Notes: a model not told the origin generated them from the sequence alone. A DNA stretch of 64,000 nt from Halieaceae bacterium UBA5044 (GCA_002416125.1 DIBU01000013.1:361899-425898), one strand, 5' to 3'; numbered from the stretch's first letter, positions 1 to 9,181 are shown. Numbers and translations are program-made.

Positions 1-1
1 C

Positions 2-1234
2 GCGTTGGTGAGCCGCTTGCAGTCTGCGGGGTTCCGCGCGCTGCAGTCAGACCAGTCCTGGTCGCTGGAGCCGGGGGGGCGCTACTACCTGACGCGCAAC
101 GATAGCTCCATTGTCGCCTTTACCGTCGGTTCCGAGGCGGCTCCCGAGGGCGGCATGCGCATGGTAGGTGCGCATACCGACAGCCCCTGCCTGATGGTCA
201 AGCCCGCTCCGGAGAAGCGGCGGGCGGGATACTTCCAGCTGGGCGTGGAGGTCTACGGCGGTGCCTTGCTCAACCCCTGGTTCGACCGTGATCTGTCGCT
301 CGCGGGGCGGGTCAGCTATGCCGATCAGGCGGGTGCATTGCGTACCGCCACGGTGGATTTCCGTCGTCCGCTGGCGGTAATCCCCAGTCTTGCCATCCAT
401 CTCGACCGGGAGGCCAACCAGTCGCGCAGCATCAACCCGCAGACAGATATCCTGCCGGTACTGGCCCTGCAGGCAGAGCCGGGCACGCCGTCGTTTCGCG
501 AACTCCTGCGCGATCGCCTGCTGATGGAGCAGCCGGACTGTGCTGTACGGGAAGTACTGGACTACGAGCTCTGCTTTTACGATACACAGCCTCCGGCGCT
601 GGTGGGATTGCACGAGGAGTTCATCGCCTCGGCCCGCCTCGACAATCTGCTGAGTTGTTTTACCGGGCTGCAGTCACTGCTGGCGGCAGACGGACGTCAG
701 AGCTGTCTGCTGGTTTGCAATGATCACGAGGAAGTGGGCAGCCTGTCCACCTCGGGAGCCCAGGGTCCGCTGCTGCTCTCCACGCTGCGGCGGCTGGTGC
801 CTGACGAGGTGACGCTGGCGCAATTGGTGGCAAACTCGCTGATGATTTCCGCAGACAACGCCCACGGCATCCACCCAAACTATGCCGACAAGCACGACGA
901 TAACCACGGCCCGCTGCTGAATGCCGGCCCGGTCATCAAGATTAACGCCAACCAGCGCTACGCCACCAATGCAGAGACGGCGGGTCTGTTTCGCCTGCTG
1001 GCGAAGGAGGAGGGCGTGGCGGTGCAGAGCTTTGTGGTCCGCTCGGACATGGGCTGCGGCAGTACCATTGGCCCGATTACCGCCGGTGGCACGGGTATCC
1101 GCACGCTGGATATCGGTGTCCCCACGTTCGCCATGCACTCGGTTCGTGAACTGGCCGGGCGCGACGACGCCGCGCAGCTGTGTCGGGTTTTGCAGCGCTT
1201 CTACAACCACCCCGGCAGGCTGACGCCAGCCTGA
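2..1234 (+). CDS. apeB: M18 family aminopeptidase (5' end outside window)
   Basis: Zinc-dependent cytosolic aminopeptidase of family M18 (aspartyl aminopeptidase type), which removes N-terminal residues from peptides. Seen: an early HTDSP motif (first zinc-binding His and Asp), a DNL motif in the middle, the NDHEEVGS motif with the catalytic/metal Glu pair, and a MHSVREL motif near the C-terminus, all in the order of the family. The visible 410 codons begin in the middle of the usual N-terminal helix. The frame is open to the window edge, so the TTG/GTG codons at 5 and 8 are probably internal and about 20 residues are missing. The next gene, trpS, follows after about 95 bases on the same strand. 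Family assignment is secure; substrate preference is not. Confidence 0.93.
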   Translation, partial: ALVSRLQSAGFRALQSDQSWSLEPGGRYYLTRNDSSIVAFTVGSEAAPEGGMRMVGAHTDSPCLMVKPAPEKRRAGYFQLGVEVYGGALLNPWFDRDLSLAGRVSYADQAGALRTATVDFRRPLAVIPSLAIHLDREANQSRSINPQTDILPVLALQAEPGTPSFRELLRDRLLMEQPDCAVREVLDYELCFYDTQPPALVGLHEEFIASARLDNLLSCFTGLQSLLAADGRQSCLLVCNDHEEVGSLSTSGAQGPLLLSTLRRLVPDEVTLAQLVANSLMISADNAHGIHPNYADKHDDNHGPLLNAGPVIKINANQRYATNAETAGLFRLLAKEEGVAVQSFVVRSDMGCGSTIGPITAGGTGIRTLDIGVPTFAMHSVRELAGRDDAAQLCRVLQRFYNHPGRLTPA

Positions 1235-1328
1235 GCTCGCTCCCCGGCTGCCGTGCGCGTAGCCACTGCCGGGTGCACAGGATAAACTGGCGGCCGCAGC
1301 TGTTTGGCCGTCAATGTACAGGATATTC

Positions 1329-2336
1329 ATGACAACACAACGAGTTCTCACCGGCATCACCACCACCGGGACGCCGCATCTGGGCAATTTTGTCGGGGCG
1401 ATACGCCCGGCGATTGCCGCCTCACAGGACCCGGCGACAGAGTCCTTTCTGTTCCTTGCCGACTACCATGCCCTGATCAAGTGTCAGGACCCGGCCCAGG
1501 TGCGTCAGTCCAGCAAGGAAATTGCCGCCACCTGGCTGGCGCTTGGGCTTGATACCGAGCGGGCTGTGTTCTATCGCCAGTCGGATATCCCGGAAATCAC
1601 CGAGCTGACCTGGATTCTGTGCTGCAACGCGGCCAAAGGGCTGATGAACCGCGCGCATGCCTACAAGGCTGCGACCCAGGCCAACGAGGAGGCGGGTGAG
1701 GACCCGGATTTTGGCGTTACCATGGGGCTGTTCAGCTACCCGGTGTTGATGGCGGCGGATATCCTCATGTTCGGTGCGCATCGGGTACCTGTCGGTCGCG
1801 ACCAGATCCAGCACGTGGAGATGGCGCGGGATATCGCCCAGCGTTTCAATCACCATTTTGCCCCGCTGTTCACGCTTCCCGAGGCCGTGGTTGAAGAGCA
1901 TGTCGCGGTCCTGCAGGGCCTGGATGGTCGCAAGATGAGTAAAAGCTACCAGAATACGATTCCGCTGTTTCTCCCGGAAAAGCAGCTGCGCAAGGCGATC
2001 AACAAGATCAAGACCAACCTGTTGGAGCCCGGCGAGCCTAAGGACCCTGACGATTCAACCGTGTTCCAGATTTGGTCCGCGTTTGCCTCAGCGGAGGAGA
2101 CCGCGCGTATGCGGGCCGACTTTGAAGCGGGTATCGCCTGGGGCGAAGCCAAGCGGCAGCTGTTCGAACTGGTGAATGCGACACTGGCGCCGGCGCGCGA
2201 GCGCTACGAGGCCCTGCTCGGCGACCCCGGGCATATCGAGTCTGTCCTGCAGCGGGGTGCCGAGCGCGCGCGGGCCTTCAGCGTACCGTTGCTGGCGCAG
2301 GTGCGCGAGGCCGTAGGCATCAGCGCGATGCGCTGA
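1329..2336 (+). CDS. trpS: Tryptophan-tRNA ligase
   Basis: Class I aminoacyl-tRNA synthetase that charges tRNA(Trp) in the cytoplasm. Seen: the HIGH-like signature TPHLGNFVG near residues 16-24 for ATP binding and the KMSKS loop (GRKMSKSYQN) about two thirds along. The length of 335 residues is normal for bacterial TrpS. I chose the ATG at 1329 (MTTQRVLTG) rather than an in-frame ATG 15 bases upstream because it gives the normal N-terminus just before the GITTTG strand. The gene is convergent with the TonB receptor gene, whose stop lies only 6 bases away, so no separate terminator is visible between them. Confidence 0.97.
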   Translation: MTTQRVLTGITTTGTPHLGNFVGAIRPAIAASQDPATESFLFLADYHALIKCQDPAQVRQSSKEIAATWLALGLDTERAVFYRQSDIPEITELTWILCCNAAKGLMNRAHAYKAATQANEEAGEDPDFGVTMGLFSYPVLMAADILMFGAHRVPVGRDQIQHVEMARDIAQRFNHHFAPLFTLPEAVVEEHVAVLQGLDGRKMSKSYQNTIPLFLPEKQLRKAINKIKTNLLEPGEPKDPDDSTVFQIWSAFASAEETARMRADFEAGIAWGEAKRQLFELVNATLAPARERYEALLGDPGHIESVLQRGAERARAFSVPLLAQVREAVGISAMR

Positions 2337-2342
2337 TGCCGG

Positions 2343-4400
2343 TCATACGCCCCAGTTGTAGCGCAGCTCCATGAATACCCCGCGTGGCCGGCCCACGAAG
2401 TAGCGGTAGTTGCCAAAACCGACATCCGCACGCTCCGCATACTCTTCATCCAGCAGGTTGGTCACCCGCAATGTGGCGCCGAGGTTGCGGGTCAGGGGCG
2501 CGCTCAGGCGCACGTTAAGCAGTGAGTGCCCCTCGTATTCGAAGGCGTTTTCCGGCTCGAGGTAATACTCGTCCATGTACACCCATTCCAGTTCCGCCAC
2601 CGGTGTGCTGCCGTGTCGCGCGGCGAACTCCCAGCCAATTCGCGCACTGCCGAACAGGCGCGGCGCGGTGTCGATGTCGTTGCCGTCAATGGATTCATTC
2701 ACGCCCAGCGGCAGCGCATCGTTGGCATAGCGATGGCGTGCGGCCGTGGCGTCGAGGCGTGCATACCATGCATCCTGGCTGCGGTAGTCGAGGCTGATTT
2801 CCAGCCCCGTGTGCTCGGTGCGAGCACCGCTGACATTACGGCGGTCCGCGTCCTGGAAAATGACCTCGTCCTTGTTCATGTGGTACAGCGACAGGTCGTA
2901 GCCGAAACCGGCGCCGTTGTCGCCGCGCAGACCGATTTCGATATTGTCCATCACCTCCGAGTCGAGGTCGGCGACCGACTGGCCTGACTGCAGACGGTAC
3001 AACTCGCTGGTATCCGGTGCCCGGAAGCCGTTGGCGGCGCGCAGGTAAACGCTGTGGCCGGGGCGCAGGAGGTAGCTGGCCCCCGCGTTGACGGACCAGT
3101 CAGTGAAGCTGTCGGTGCGGTCGGCAACCCTGAAGAACCGGCAGGCGGTCGCTTCCGGCGCACAGACGGAGCCTGCGGGGCCGCGATTGTCGTAGTCGTA
3201 ATGCGTGTACTCCACGCGCAGGCCACCATCCAGCGTCCAGCGCTCGGACAGCGCATAGTTCAGCTGGCTCCAGGCGGCGCCGACACTGGCGTCCACGGTG
3301 TAGTCGTAATGCACGCCCTGCGGCTGGTTGGGGCTGAAGGGCTGGTCCTGCACCTCCTGCAGGGAACCCTCGGTGATCTCCAGGTCCACGCCGCCCACCC
3401 AACTCAGATTACCCTGCTCGCCGTGCAGCGCGGTTCTCAGGCCGAGTGATTCGTGAGCGTTGGTTTCCACGGGCTGCCAGGGAAGGAAATGCTGCAGGAA
3501 TTCCATCCGGTTGCGGCGCAGGTAGGGGGTGATGCTGAGCTGCATGTCTGGCCCGATGTTTCTGCTGGCCTCACTGTAGAGGCGCAGAGACCAGGCGTCC
3601 CGGTAGGCTTCCGGGTTGGGGTTGCTGCGGCGCAGATCATCGTCCTTGTAGGCCTCGAAGCCCTGGATGAACCCTGCCGTCTCCTGGTTCAGGTTGGCTC
3701 CATCCAGCACCGTACGGATGTTCCAGATGTCACCCGCGTAGTCGTGGCGCAGCGTGAGTTTCTCCTGGTCGTAACCCGAATCGTCCTGGTAGCCACCGTC
3801 GGTAGCAACGTTGCCGCGCAGGCTGAAGGCGTGTCGCCCCGCGGCGTGGTTGAGGCTGAGCTTTGTCCGGTAGTAATCGTCCGGCCCGGCTTCCACGGCA
3901 AGTTGCTGTCCTGCCGCAGGATCAGGCGCCGCGCTGAGTACATTGATGACACCGTGCATGGCGTTGGAGCCATAGCTGGCCCCTGCCGGCCCCTTGATCA
4001 CTTCGATGCGGCCGGCCTGTTCAATGTTCGCGTCGAACAACTGGTTGACGTTGCAGAAACCGGGCGCGCGCAGGCTGATGCCATCCGCGGCCATGAAGAA
4101 CGAGCCACAGCCGCCGGCCCCCGTCAGCACCGGGGAGCGCAGCGCGGTGAGGCTTTCCTGGCCGTTGCCTCGGCTGATCCAGGCGCCGGGCACCTGCTGC
4201 ATGATTTCGTTGGGGTGCGTGTGGCCGATCAGGGTCAGCGCTTCATCGTTGATGACCGACCAGGCCAGCGGCAATCGGCTGGCATCTTCACTGATGCGCT
4301 TGGCGCTGACGATGACCTGTTCCAGGACGGGCTCACTGCTGGCTGTTGCAGCATAGAGGGCTGCGGCCAGGGCGCCCGCCAGTGTTCTGTTGACGTGCAT
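2343..4400 (-). CDS. TonB-dependent outer-membrane receptor
   Basis: Predicted 685-residue outer-membrane active transporter. Seen: an N-terminal signal peptide (MHVNRTLAGALAAALYAATA), a TonB-box-like EQVIVSAKR directly after it, a plug domain with the RIEVIKGPAGASYGSNAMHG signature, and a long beta-barrel ending in LRYNWGV with the usual terminal aromatic pattern. The plug carries two cysteines about 18 residues apart (GGCGSFF and PGFCNVN), which could form a loop disulfide. The gene starts 3 bases after the stop of the truncated hemoglobin gene on the same strand, so the two are very likely co-transcribed. The substrate (iron chelate, heme or another metal complex) cannot be read from sequence alone. 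Confidence 0.9.
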   Translation of the reverse strand: MHVNRTLAGALAAALYAATASSEPVLEQVIVSAKRISEDASRLPLAWSVINDEALTLIGHTHPNEIMQQVPGAWISRGNGQESLTALRSPVLTGAGGCGSFFMAADGISLRAPGFCNVNQLFDANIEQAGRIEVIKGPAGASYGSNAMHGVINVLSAAPDPAAGQQLAVEAGPDDYYRTKLSLNHAAGRHAFSLRGNVATDGGYQDDSGYDQEKLTLRHDYAGDIWNIRTVLDGANLNQETAGFIQGFEAYKDDDLRRSNPNPEAYRDAWSLRLYSEASRNIGPDMQLSITPYLRRNRMEFLQHFLPWQPVETNAHESLGLRTALHGEQGNLSWVGGVDLEITEGSLQEVQDQPFSPNQPQGVHYDYTVDASVGAAWSQLNYALSERWTLDGGLRVEYTHYDYDNRGPAGSVCAPEATACRFFRVADRTDSFTDWSVNAGASYLLRPGHSVYLRAANGFRAPDTSELYRLQSGQSVADLDSEVMDNIEIGLRGDNGAGFGYDLSLYHMNKDEVIFQDADRRNVSGARTEHTGLEISLDYRSQDAWYARLDATAARHRYANDALPLGVNESIDGNDIDTAPRLFGSARIGWEFAARHGSTPVAELEWVYMDEYYLEPENAFEYEGHSLLNVRLSAPLTRNLGATLRVTNLLDEEYAERADVGFGNYRYFVGRPRGVFMELRYNWGV

Positions 4401-4403
4401 GGC

Positions 4404-4832
4404 TTATCCTGCGGCGATAATGTTGGGGTTGTTGCGCGGTGAGTCGTCGTTGTCGCGGTTCTGCACTGCCTGCGCAATGCGCTGGAAGGGCACCCGCAGC
4501 ATGGTTTTCAGCTCATCGCTGGCACCGCCTTCCTCCAGCGCCTGTTCCATGCACCAGAGCCATTGCTCGGTCATTTTCGGGCCGATATGGAAAGGGGCGT
4601 GGGGCTCGGTCAGGCAGACACCGCCGTGCTTTTCGGCATAGCGCGGGGGGCCTCCCATCCAGCCTGTCAGATAGTCGGTGAGCCGCTCGGTGACAGGGCC
4701 GAGGTCGTCGGCGTGCATGGCGCGGAGTTCCCGCACCTCGGGTCTGCTGTCCATGATGCGGTAGAAATCCTCACACAGGCGTCGTATGCCGGCGTCGCCG
4801 AGGATCGCATAGGGTGTGTTGGGTGTGCTCAT
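4404..4832 (-). CDS. Group 2 truncated hemoglobin
   Basis: A 142-residue globin of the truncated hemoglobin group 2 (YjbI/trHbO) family; members bind heme and handle O2, NO or peroxide in the cytoplasm. Seen: the short 2-over-2 globin layout, a FYRIMDSRPEVRELRAMH segment typical of helices B-E, YLTGWMGGPPRY in the E-F region, and the HAPFHIG motif with the proximal heme-ligating His. The C-terminal tail (about 20 residues, rich in D, N and P) is low in complexity. It is first in a two-gene transcription unit with the TonB receptor, which suggests that uptake and heme or gas chemistry are linked. That functional link is an inference. Confidence 0.9.
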   Translation of the reverse strand: MSTPNTPYAILGDAGIRRLCEDFYRIMDSRPEVRELRAMHADDLGPVTERLTDYLTGWMGGPPRYAEKHGGVCLTEPHAPFHIGPKMTEQWLWCMEQALEEGGASDELKTMLRVPFQRIAQAVQNRDNDDSPRNNPNIIAAG

Positions 4833-4893
4833 AGTCGCGATGTGGGTAGTGGCTTTGTGAGGGACGCAGTGTACGCGTCGGGGCGCAGAAAGT

Positions 4894-4910
4894 CCTCCCC
4901 GCGCGGGAGG
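4894..4910 (-). terminator. GC-rich hairpin downstream of pldA
   Basis: A perfect 6-bp stem (cctccc / gggagg) with a 5-nt loop lies about 25 bases past the pldA stop. On the minus strand it is followed by ACTTTCTG, so there is no true U-tract. It could be a weak intrinsic terminator for pldA or part of the leader of the truncated hemoglobin gene. Confidence 0.3.
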
Positions 4911-4935
4911 CTGGCTGCGCGATAAAAGCTCGGGA

Positions 4936-5961
4936 TTATAGCAAATCGGTCATCGATACGCCGAAGCCGATGCGGCTCTGGTGCAGGTTGTAGTCGATCA
5001 GGCTCTCTCCGTAGCCGTTGAAATACTGCACGTAGCCCTTGAAACGGCGATTGACCGGAAAAGTCCACTCCAACTGCACCGAGCCACGATTATCTGCCTG
5101 CAGGTTGTTGCGTACCTGAACCGCGAACTCGTGCTGCTCCCACTTCCAGATGCCGGTGAGGTCGCCGTAGCCCAGGTAGTCCTCGATATCGGGGTTGTCG
5201 TCGCTGCCGCTGCTTTCCGGGATCCGGTACCAGCCGCGCAGGTTCAATGTCATGCGGCGACGCTCGAAGGCGGCGCCCGCGACGATGCGGTTCCAGCTGC
5301 GTGAGAGATCACCGCCCTGGCCGTTGGACTCATGGACGAAGCCGACGTCCCAGAGGGTGTTGGTAAAACCCCAGAATCGCCAGTTGTTGGCGAAGGACAG
5401 GGATACCTCCGGCTGGTAGTTGGTTTCGCGAAACGGCGATGACTCGTTGTACACCTGCCACCAGTTGCGTTGCGTGTACCCCACCCACAGGTGGTTGTTG
5501 CGCCCCAGGATGTTCTCCCAGGCGATGGTTTTCAGGCTCAGCTGGAACTTGGCCTCCAGCCGGTCCATCGGCTCGTCCGGCTGCTGCAGGGCCCAGGCCT
5601 CGCGGTTCAGTGTGTCGGCGTAGGTGAGTGGCAGCAGGTAATTGCGGTGATGGGGGGTAATCACCCAGGCGTTGCCCGTGAGCTCAGCTTCCTCGGCGAT
5701 GCGCTTGCCGAATAGCAGCTCCTCCTCGGCCAGGTTGACCGGTTCGACGGCTTCTTCATCGAGCGTGTCGTCCTCATCCGCTCCCCATCCCAGCGACGAC
5801 TCGGCCGTGTTGGGCGTGCCCGGGGCACTGCGTCCGGCCGCAGTGTCGTAACAGGCGAGGCGAGCCTGGTCGTCGCTGATGCTGACGCAATTTTCCGCCA
5901 GTGCGGAAGGGGCGGCCGACAGGCTGAGCAGCAGAAGGAGGGCGTAGCAAGGCTTCTTCAT
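4936..5961 (-). CDS. pldA: Outer-membrane phospholipase A
   Basis: OMPLA hydrolyses phospholipids that appear in the outer leaflet of the outer membrane. Seen: a signal peptide (MKKPCYALLLLLSLSAAPSA followed by LAE), an acidic linker of about 50 residues, then the PldA barrel with its family motifs: YTQRNWWQVYN, SSPFRETNYQPE, the active-site strand with HESNGQG followed by SRSWNR (catalytic His, Ser and Asn in the family pattern), and NGYGESLIDYN near the C-terminus. The total of 341 residues is longer than E. coli PldA (289) because of the N-terminal extension. The gene stands alone and diverges from purC over about 175 bases. Confidence 0.93.
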   Translation of the reverse strand: MKKPCYALLLLLSLSAAPSALAENCVSISDDQARLACYDTAAGRSAPGTPNTAESSLGWGADEDDTLDEEAVEPVNLAEEELLFGKRIAEEAELTGNAWVITPHHRNYLLPLTYADTLNREAWALQQPDEPMDRLEAKFQLSLKTIAWENILGRNNHLWVGYTQRNWWQVYNESSPFRETNYQPEVSLSFANNWRFWGFTNTLWDVGFVHESNGQGGDLSRSWNRIVAGAAFERRRMTLNLRGWYRIPESSGSDDNPDIEDYLGYGDLTGIWKWEQHEFAVQVRNNLQADNRGSVQLEWTFPVNRRFKGYVQYFNGYGESLIDYNLHQSRIGFGVSMTDLL

Positions 5962-6070
5962 CAGATCCGGGGTAGTCCGTTTATCATCGCGTAGTCTAAC
6001 GGAACCGTGTCCGCAGTGACAGGCAAGGTGCCCCGGCCGGCCCGGCTCTGTTAGAATCGCCCCTCGCGTG

Positions 6071-6091
6071 GAACCGCCTGCACGGCGGTTC
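6071..6091 (+). promoter_or_regulatory. Hairpin in the purC leader
   Basis: A perfect 8-bp inverted repeat (gaaccgcc / ggcggttc) with a 5-nt loop lies about 45 bases before the purC start codon. There is no U-tract, so it is more likely a leader structure than a terminator. No match to a known purine riboswitch was recognised. Confidence 0.3.
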
Positions 6092-6136
6092 TGTCATTAC
6101 ATCGCGCTTTGTCGGAGCGCCCTACGGGAATCTGCC

Positions 6137-7240
6137 ATGAGCCTTGCCCACACTGTGCTGGCGGTGAACAACGACCTTCCACTGCGTGTGGGTGCCCCCG
6201 TGCATTCCGGCAAGGTGCGCTCCGTGTACTGGCTTACCGCCGGGGACAGCGCACGGCTGATCCGCGAGCGGGCTTATCCGGTCGCCGCCGACACGCCGCT
6301 GGCGGTGATGGTTATCAGCGACCGTATTTCGGCCTTCGAATGCATCTGGGAGGGCGAGGAGGGCCTCGCCGGCGTGCCGGGCAAGGGTGCGGCGCTGAAC
6401 GCGATCTCCAACCACTGGTTCCAGCGCTTCAGGGAGCAGGGGCTGGCGCCCAGTCATATTCTCGAAACACCGCATCCGCTGGTCTGGATTGTGCAGAAAG
6501 CGCGGCCGGTAATGATTGAGGCGATCGCCCGGCAATACATCACCGGATCCATGTGGCGCGCCTACAGCAAGGGCGAGCGCGAATTCTGCGGTCTGCGCCT
6601 GCCCGACGGTCTGCAGCGCGACCAGAAACTGCCTGATCTGCTGGTGACACCGTCCACCAAGGGTATTCTGCGCGGCATCCCCGGAGTGCCCGAACAGGAC
6701 GATGTGAACATCGCCAGGGCCGCACTGGTAGACCACTTCAGCGCGTTCGGGTTTCGTTCAGCGGGGGATGTCAGCCATTACGAAACGCTGTTGCGTGCCG
6801 GTTTTAACGTCATCAGCAGTGAGCTGGCCGCGCTCGACCAGATTTTCGTCGATACAAAATTCGAGTTCGGCTATGTGACCAACGCCGCCGGCGAACAGCA
6901 GATGATTTACATGGATGAGGTGGGAACCCCCGATTCCTCGCGCATCTGGGACGGCCCTGCCTGGCGCGACGGGCGGGTTGTGGAAAATTCCAAGGAAGGG
7001 TTTCGCCAGCTGTTGCTGAACCACTTCCCTGACCCCGATATTCTGTTGAACAAGGACCGCATGCCGGAGCGCCTCGCACTGGCCCGCGATACGCGCCTGC
7101 CGGCCGACGTCTTCCAGCAGGTTTCCGCCACCTATACCGGGCTCGCGGAGAAAATCACCGGCCAGCCCTTGCCCCGTAGTGATGATCCCCGCCGCGAGAT
7201 CCTGGACATTCTCGGTGGTGAGTTCGGGCTGTTGGCCTGA
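6137..7240 (+). CDS. purC: Phosphoribosylaminoimidazole-succinocarboxamide synthase (long form)
   Basis: SAICAR synthetase joins CAIR and aspartate using ATP in de novo purine synthesis. Seen: the N-terminal SGKVRSVYWL strand, the VMVISDRISAFECIWEG block, the MIEAIARQYITGSMWRAY block with the nucleotide/CAIR site, and the FVDTKFEFGY signature with DEVGTPDSSRIWD. The length of 367 residues matches the longer PurC class rather than the roughly 237-residue E. coli form. The ATG at 6137 is preferred over an in-frame ATG 69 bases upstream because the upstream part encodes no conserved sequence and overlaps the leader hairpin. The TauE/SafE gene begins 9 bases downstream, a likely read-through partner. 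Confidence 0.95.
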   Translation: MSLAHTVLAVNNDLPLRVGAPVHSGKVRSVYWLTAGDSARLIRERAYPVAADTPLAVMVISDRISAFECIWEGEEGLAGVPGKGAALNAISNHWFQRFREQGLAPSHILETPHPLVWIVQKARPVMIEAIARQYITGSMWRAYSKGEREFCGLRLPDGLQRDQKLPDLLVTPSTKGILRGIPGVPEQDDVNIARAALVDHFSAFGFRSAGDVSHYETLLRAGFNVISSELAALDQIFVDTKFEFGYVTNAAGEQQMIYMDEVGTPDSSRIWDGPAWRDGRVVENSKEGFRQLLLNHFPDPDILLNKDRMPERLALARDTRLPADVFQQVSATYTGLAEKITGQPLPRSDDPRREILDILGGEFGLLA

Positions 7241-7249
7241 GCCGACCCC

Positions 7250-8005
7250 GTGCTCACCGATCCTGCGTTTTACCTCGTCAGTGTTCCCGCGGTGATGCTC
7301 TATGGCATCGCCAAGGGCGGTTTTGGCGGTGCTGTGGCGATCCTCGCAGTGCCGCTGATGGCGCTGGTCATGTCGCCGACCCAGGCGGCGGCGATTCTGC
7401 TGCCCATCCTGGTGGTAATGGACGCGGTGGTGGTGCGGACGTACTGGGGCGTGTTCGATCGCCGCGCGCTGCAGCTGCTGCTGCCCGGTGCGTTGGTGGG
7501 AATTGGTCTTGGCTTTCTCACCGCGGGTGCCATGGACGACAACTACATGCGTGTGCTGGTGGGCCTGATTTCCACGCTGTTCGGTGCACAGCAGCTACTG
7601 GGCTTTGCTGCACGGGCCAGCCAGCGCCATCGCGCCGCTCCCGCCGCGCTGTTCGGCACCCTCGCGGGTTTCACCAGCTTCAGCATCCACGCAGGTGGCC
7701 CGCCACTGACCATGTACCTGCTGCCCAAGGGCCTGCCGCCGCTGGTCTTCGCCGGTACCGCCGGCCTGTTTTTCGCCGTCGTCAACCTGGTGAAACTGCT
7801 GCCTTACTACTGGCTGGGGCAGTTCACCCTCGACAATCTGCTCTACTCACTCATTCTGGTGCCCCTGGCGCCCCTCGGCGTGCGGCTGGGGCACGCGCTG
7901 GTGAAGCGCTCGCCTGCCGGGTTCTACTATCGGGTGATCAGTTTTTTCCTCGTGGTGCTGGGCGTGAAGCTCCTCTGGGACGGCGTGTCCGGGCTGCTCG
8001 CCTGA
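7250..8005 (+). CDS. TauE/SafE family permease
   Basis: A 251-residue inner-membrane protein with about eight hydrophobic segments. It shows the two-fold TauE/SafE pattern: an N-terminal GIAKGGFGGAVAILAVPLM repeat and the later AGFTSFSIHAGGPPLTMYLLPK repeat, characteristic of this family of anion or sulfur-compound exporters (sulfite, sulfoacetate and others). It starts with GTG 9 bases after purC. Family is clear; the exported compound is unknown. No sulfonate catabolic genes lie next to it, although arylsulfatases occur 19 and 34 kb away. Confidence 0.87.
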   Translation: MLTDPAFYLVSVPAVMLYGIAKGGFGGAVAILAVPLMALVMSPTQAAAILLPILVVMDAVVVRTYWGVFDRRALQLLLPGALVGIGLGFLTAGAMDDNYMRVLVGLISTLFGAQQLLGFAARASQRHRAAPAALFGTLAGFTSFSIHAGGPPLTMYLLPKGLPPLVFAGTAGLFFAVVNLVKLLPYYWLGQFTLDNLLYSLILVPLAPLGVRLGHALVKRSPAGFYYRVISFFLVVLGVKLLWDGVSGLLA

Positions 8006-8081
8006 CCGATGAAACGGTGGTATACCGCTCGCGGATTGCCTATAGTTCGGGCAGTGACCGATGACTGAAAAGGAGAGATCC

Positions 8082-8762
8082 ATGTCTCAACCCATGACAG
8101 CTTTAATCCTGCTGGCCTGCGCCATGGTTGCGGGCTGCGCGACGTCGCCCGAGGTAACCGACGATGGCCTGGCCCGTGTAGACGGCTACCGCTTTGCCGA
8201 TGTGTATGTACGCCCGGGCGCCGACCTTGCGCACTACCAGCACGTGGAGGTGGACGATTGCGAAGTGGCCTTTCGCCGGAACTGGCTGCGTGACCAGAAC
8301 CAGAACAGCCGTAGCGTGACCACGCGCATCAGCCAGGAGGATGCAGACCGTATTCGCGGCGATGTCGCCACTGCCTGTGACGAGGAGTTCCGCGCCGCTC
8401 TGACCAAGCCACCGGCCTATTCGCTGGTCGATACGCCGCCGGAAGGTGAGGACACCCTGGTGCTGAAGCCGGCCATTGTAAACCTGGATATCAACGCGCC
8501 AGACGTGCAGTCCGCCGCCCGCACCCGCAGCTACACCACCTCGGCCGGCGAAATGACGCTGGTGCTGGAGATGGTCGATGGTGTGACCGGTGAAGTGCAG
8601 GCGCGTGTTGTCGATCGTCGCCGGGGTATCGATCAGGGGACGCTGCAATGGACCAGCAGCGTGACCAACCGGGCGGAATTCAATCGCATTCTGCGGCGCT
8701 GGGCCGATTTGCTGCGTGACGGTTTCGACCGCGTGCGCGACGGGTCCGCTGCGGCTGGATAA
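8082..8762 (+). CDS. DUF3313 family lipoprotein
   Basis: A 226-residue predicted lipoprotein. Seen: a signal sequence with the lipobox MVAGC around residue 20, so the mature protein would start at Cys and be lipid-anchored. The rest resembles the DUF3313 family: a conserved RPGADLAHYQHVEVDD block, a central VLKPAIVNLDINAPD strand and a C-terminal helix rich in Arg and Trp. The ATG at 8082 is chosen because an aggaga ribosome-binding site lies 7 bases upstream. The family has no established function; an envelope role is likely from the signal alone. The DUF442 gene follows after 12 bases. Confidence 0.8.
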   Translation: MSQPMTALILLACAMVAGCATSPEVTDDGLARVDGYRFADVYVRPGADLAHYQHVEVDDCEVAFRRNWLRDQNQNSRSVTTRISQEDADRIRGDVATACDEEFRAALTKPPAYSLVDTPPEGEDTLVLKPAIVNLDINAPDVQSAARTRSYTTSAGEMTLVLEMVDGVTGEVQARVVDRRRGIDQGTLQWTSSVTNRAEFNRILRRWADLLRDGFDRVRDGSAAAG

Positions 8763-8774
8763 GGGGTAGAGACC

Positions 8775-9176
8775 ATGAGAATCGTTGAGGTCACGCCGCA
8801 GGTCGCGGTGTCCGAGCAGCTCAATCTGGAGGACGTACCGACAATCGCGGCAGCGGGGTACCGGGTGCTGGTGAATAATCGTCCCGACGGCGAGGCCCCC
8901 GGCCAGCCAAGCTCGGCCGAATTTGCCGCCGCTGCCGCGGCGAGTGGCCTCGACTACGTGTATTACCCGGTGAACGGGATGAACTTCCCCGGTCCCGACC
9001 TGGCGCGGCTGGCGGCGACTTTCGACAGCGCCAGTGGTCCCGTGCTGGCGTTCTGCCGCAGCGGCACCCGCTCCATCAACCTGTGGCTGGCGACTCGCCC
9101 AGCGGAAGACTTCCCGCAGGCGGTGCAGCGCGCCCGCAGCCTCGGCTACGACCTGTCCATGGTCGGGCAGCGCTGA
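8775..9176 (+). CDS. DUF442 / TIGR01244 family phosphatase-like sulfurtransferase
   Basis: A 133-residue cytosolic protein of the beta-lactamase-hydrolase-like (Blh N-terminal, DUF442) family, related to cysteine-based protein tyrosine phosphatases. Seen: the FCRSGTRS loop, which fits the CX5R(S/T) phosphatase signature with the nucleophilic Cys and the anion-binding Arg, and VNNRPDGEAPGQPSS, a conserved family block. Some members are annotated as sulfurtransferases linked to hydrogen sulfide metabolism. The Nudix gene starts 5 bases after its stop. Confidence 0.85.
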   Translation: MRIVEVTPQVAVSEQLNLEDVPTIAAAGYRVLVNNRPDGEAPGQPSSAEFAAAAAASGLDYVYYPVNGMNFPGPDLARLAATFDSASGPVLAFCRSGTRSINLWLATRPAEDFPQAVQRARSLGYDLSMVGQR

Positions 9177-9181
9177 ACGCT

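Noticed and set aside
6016..6057. Sigma-70 promoter of purC from gtgaca and tagaat
   Set aside because: The two boxes are 30 bases apart, far too long for a working promoter.
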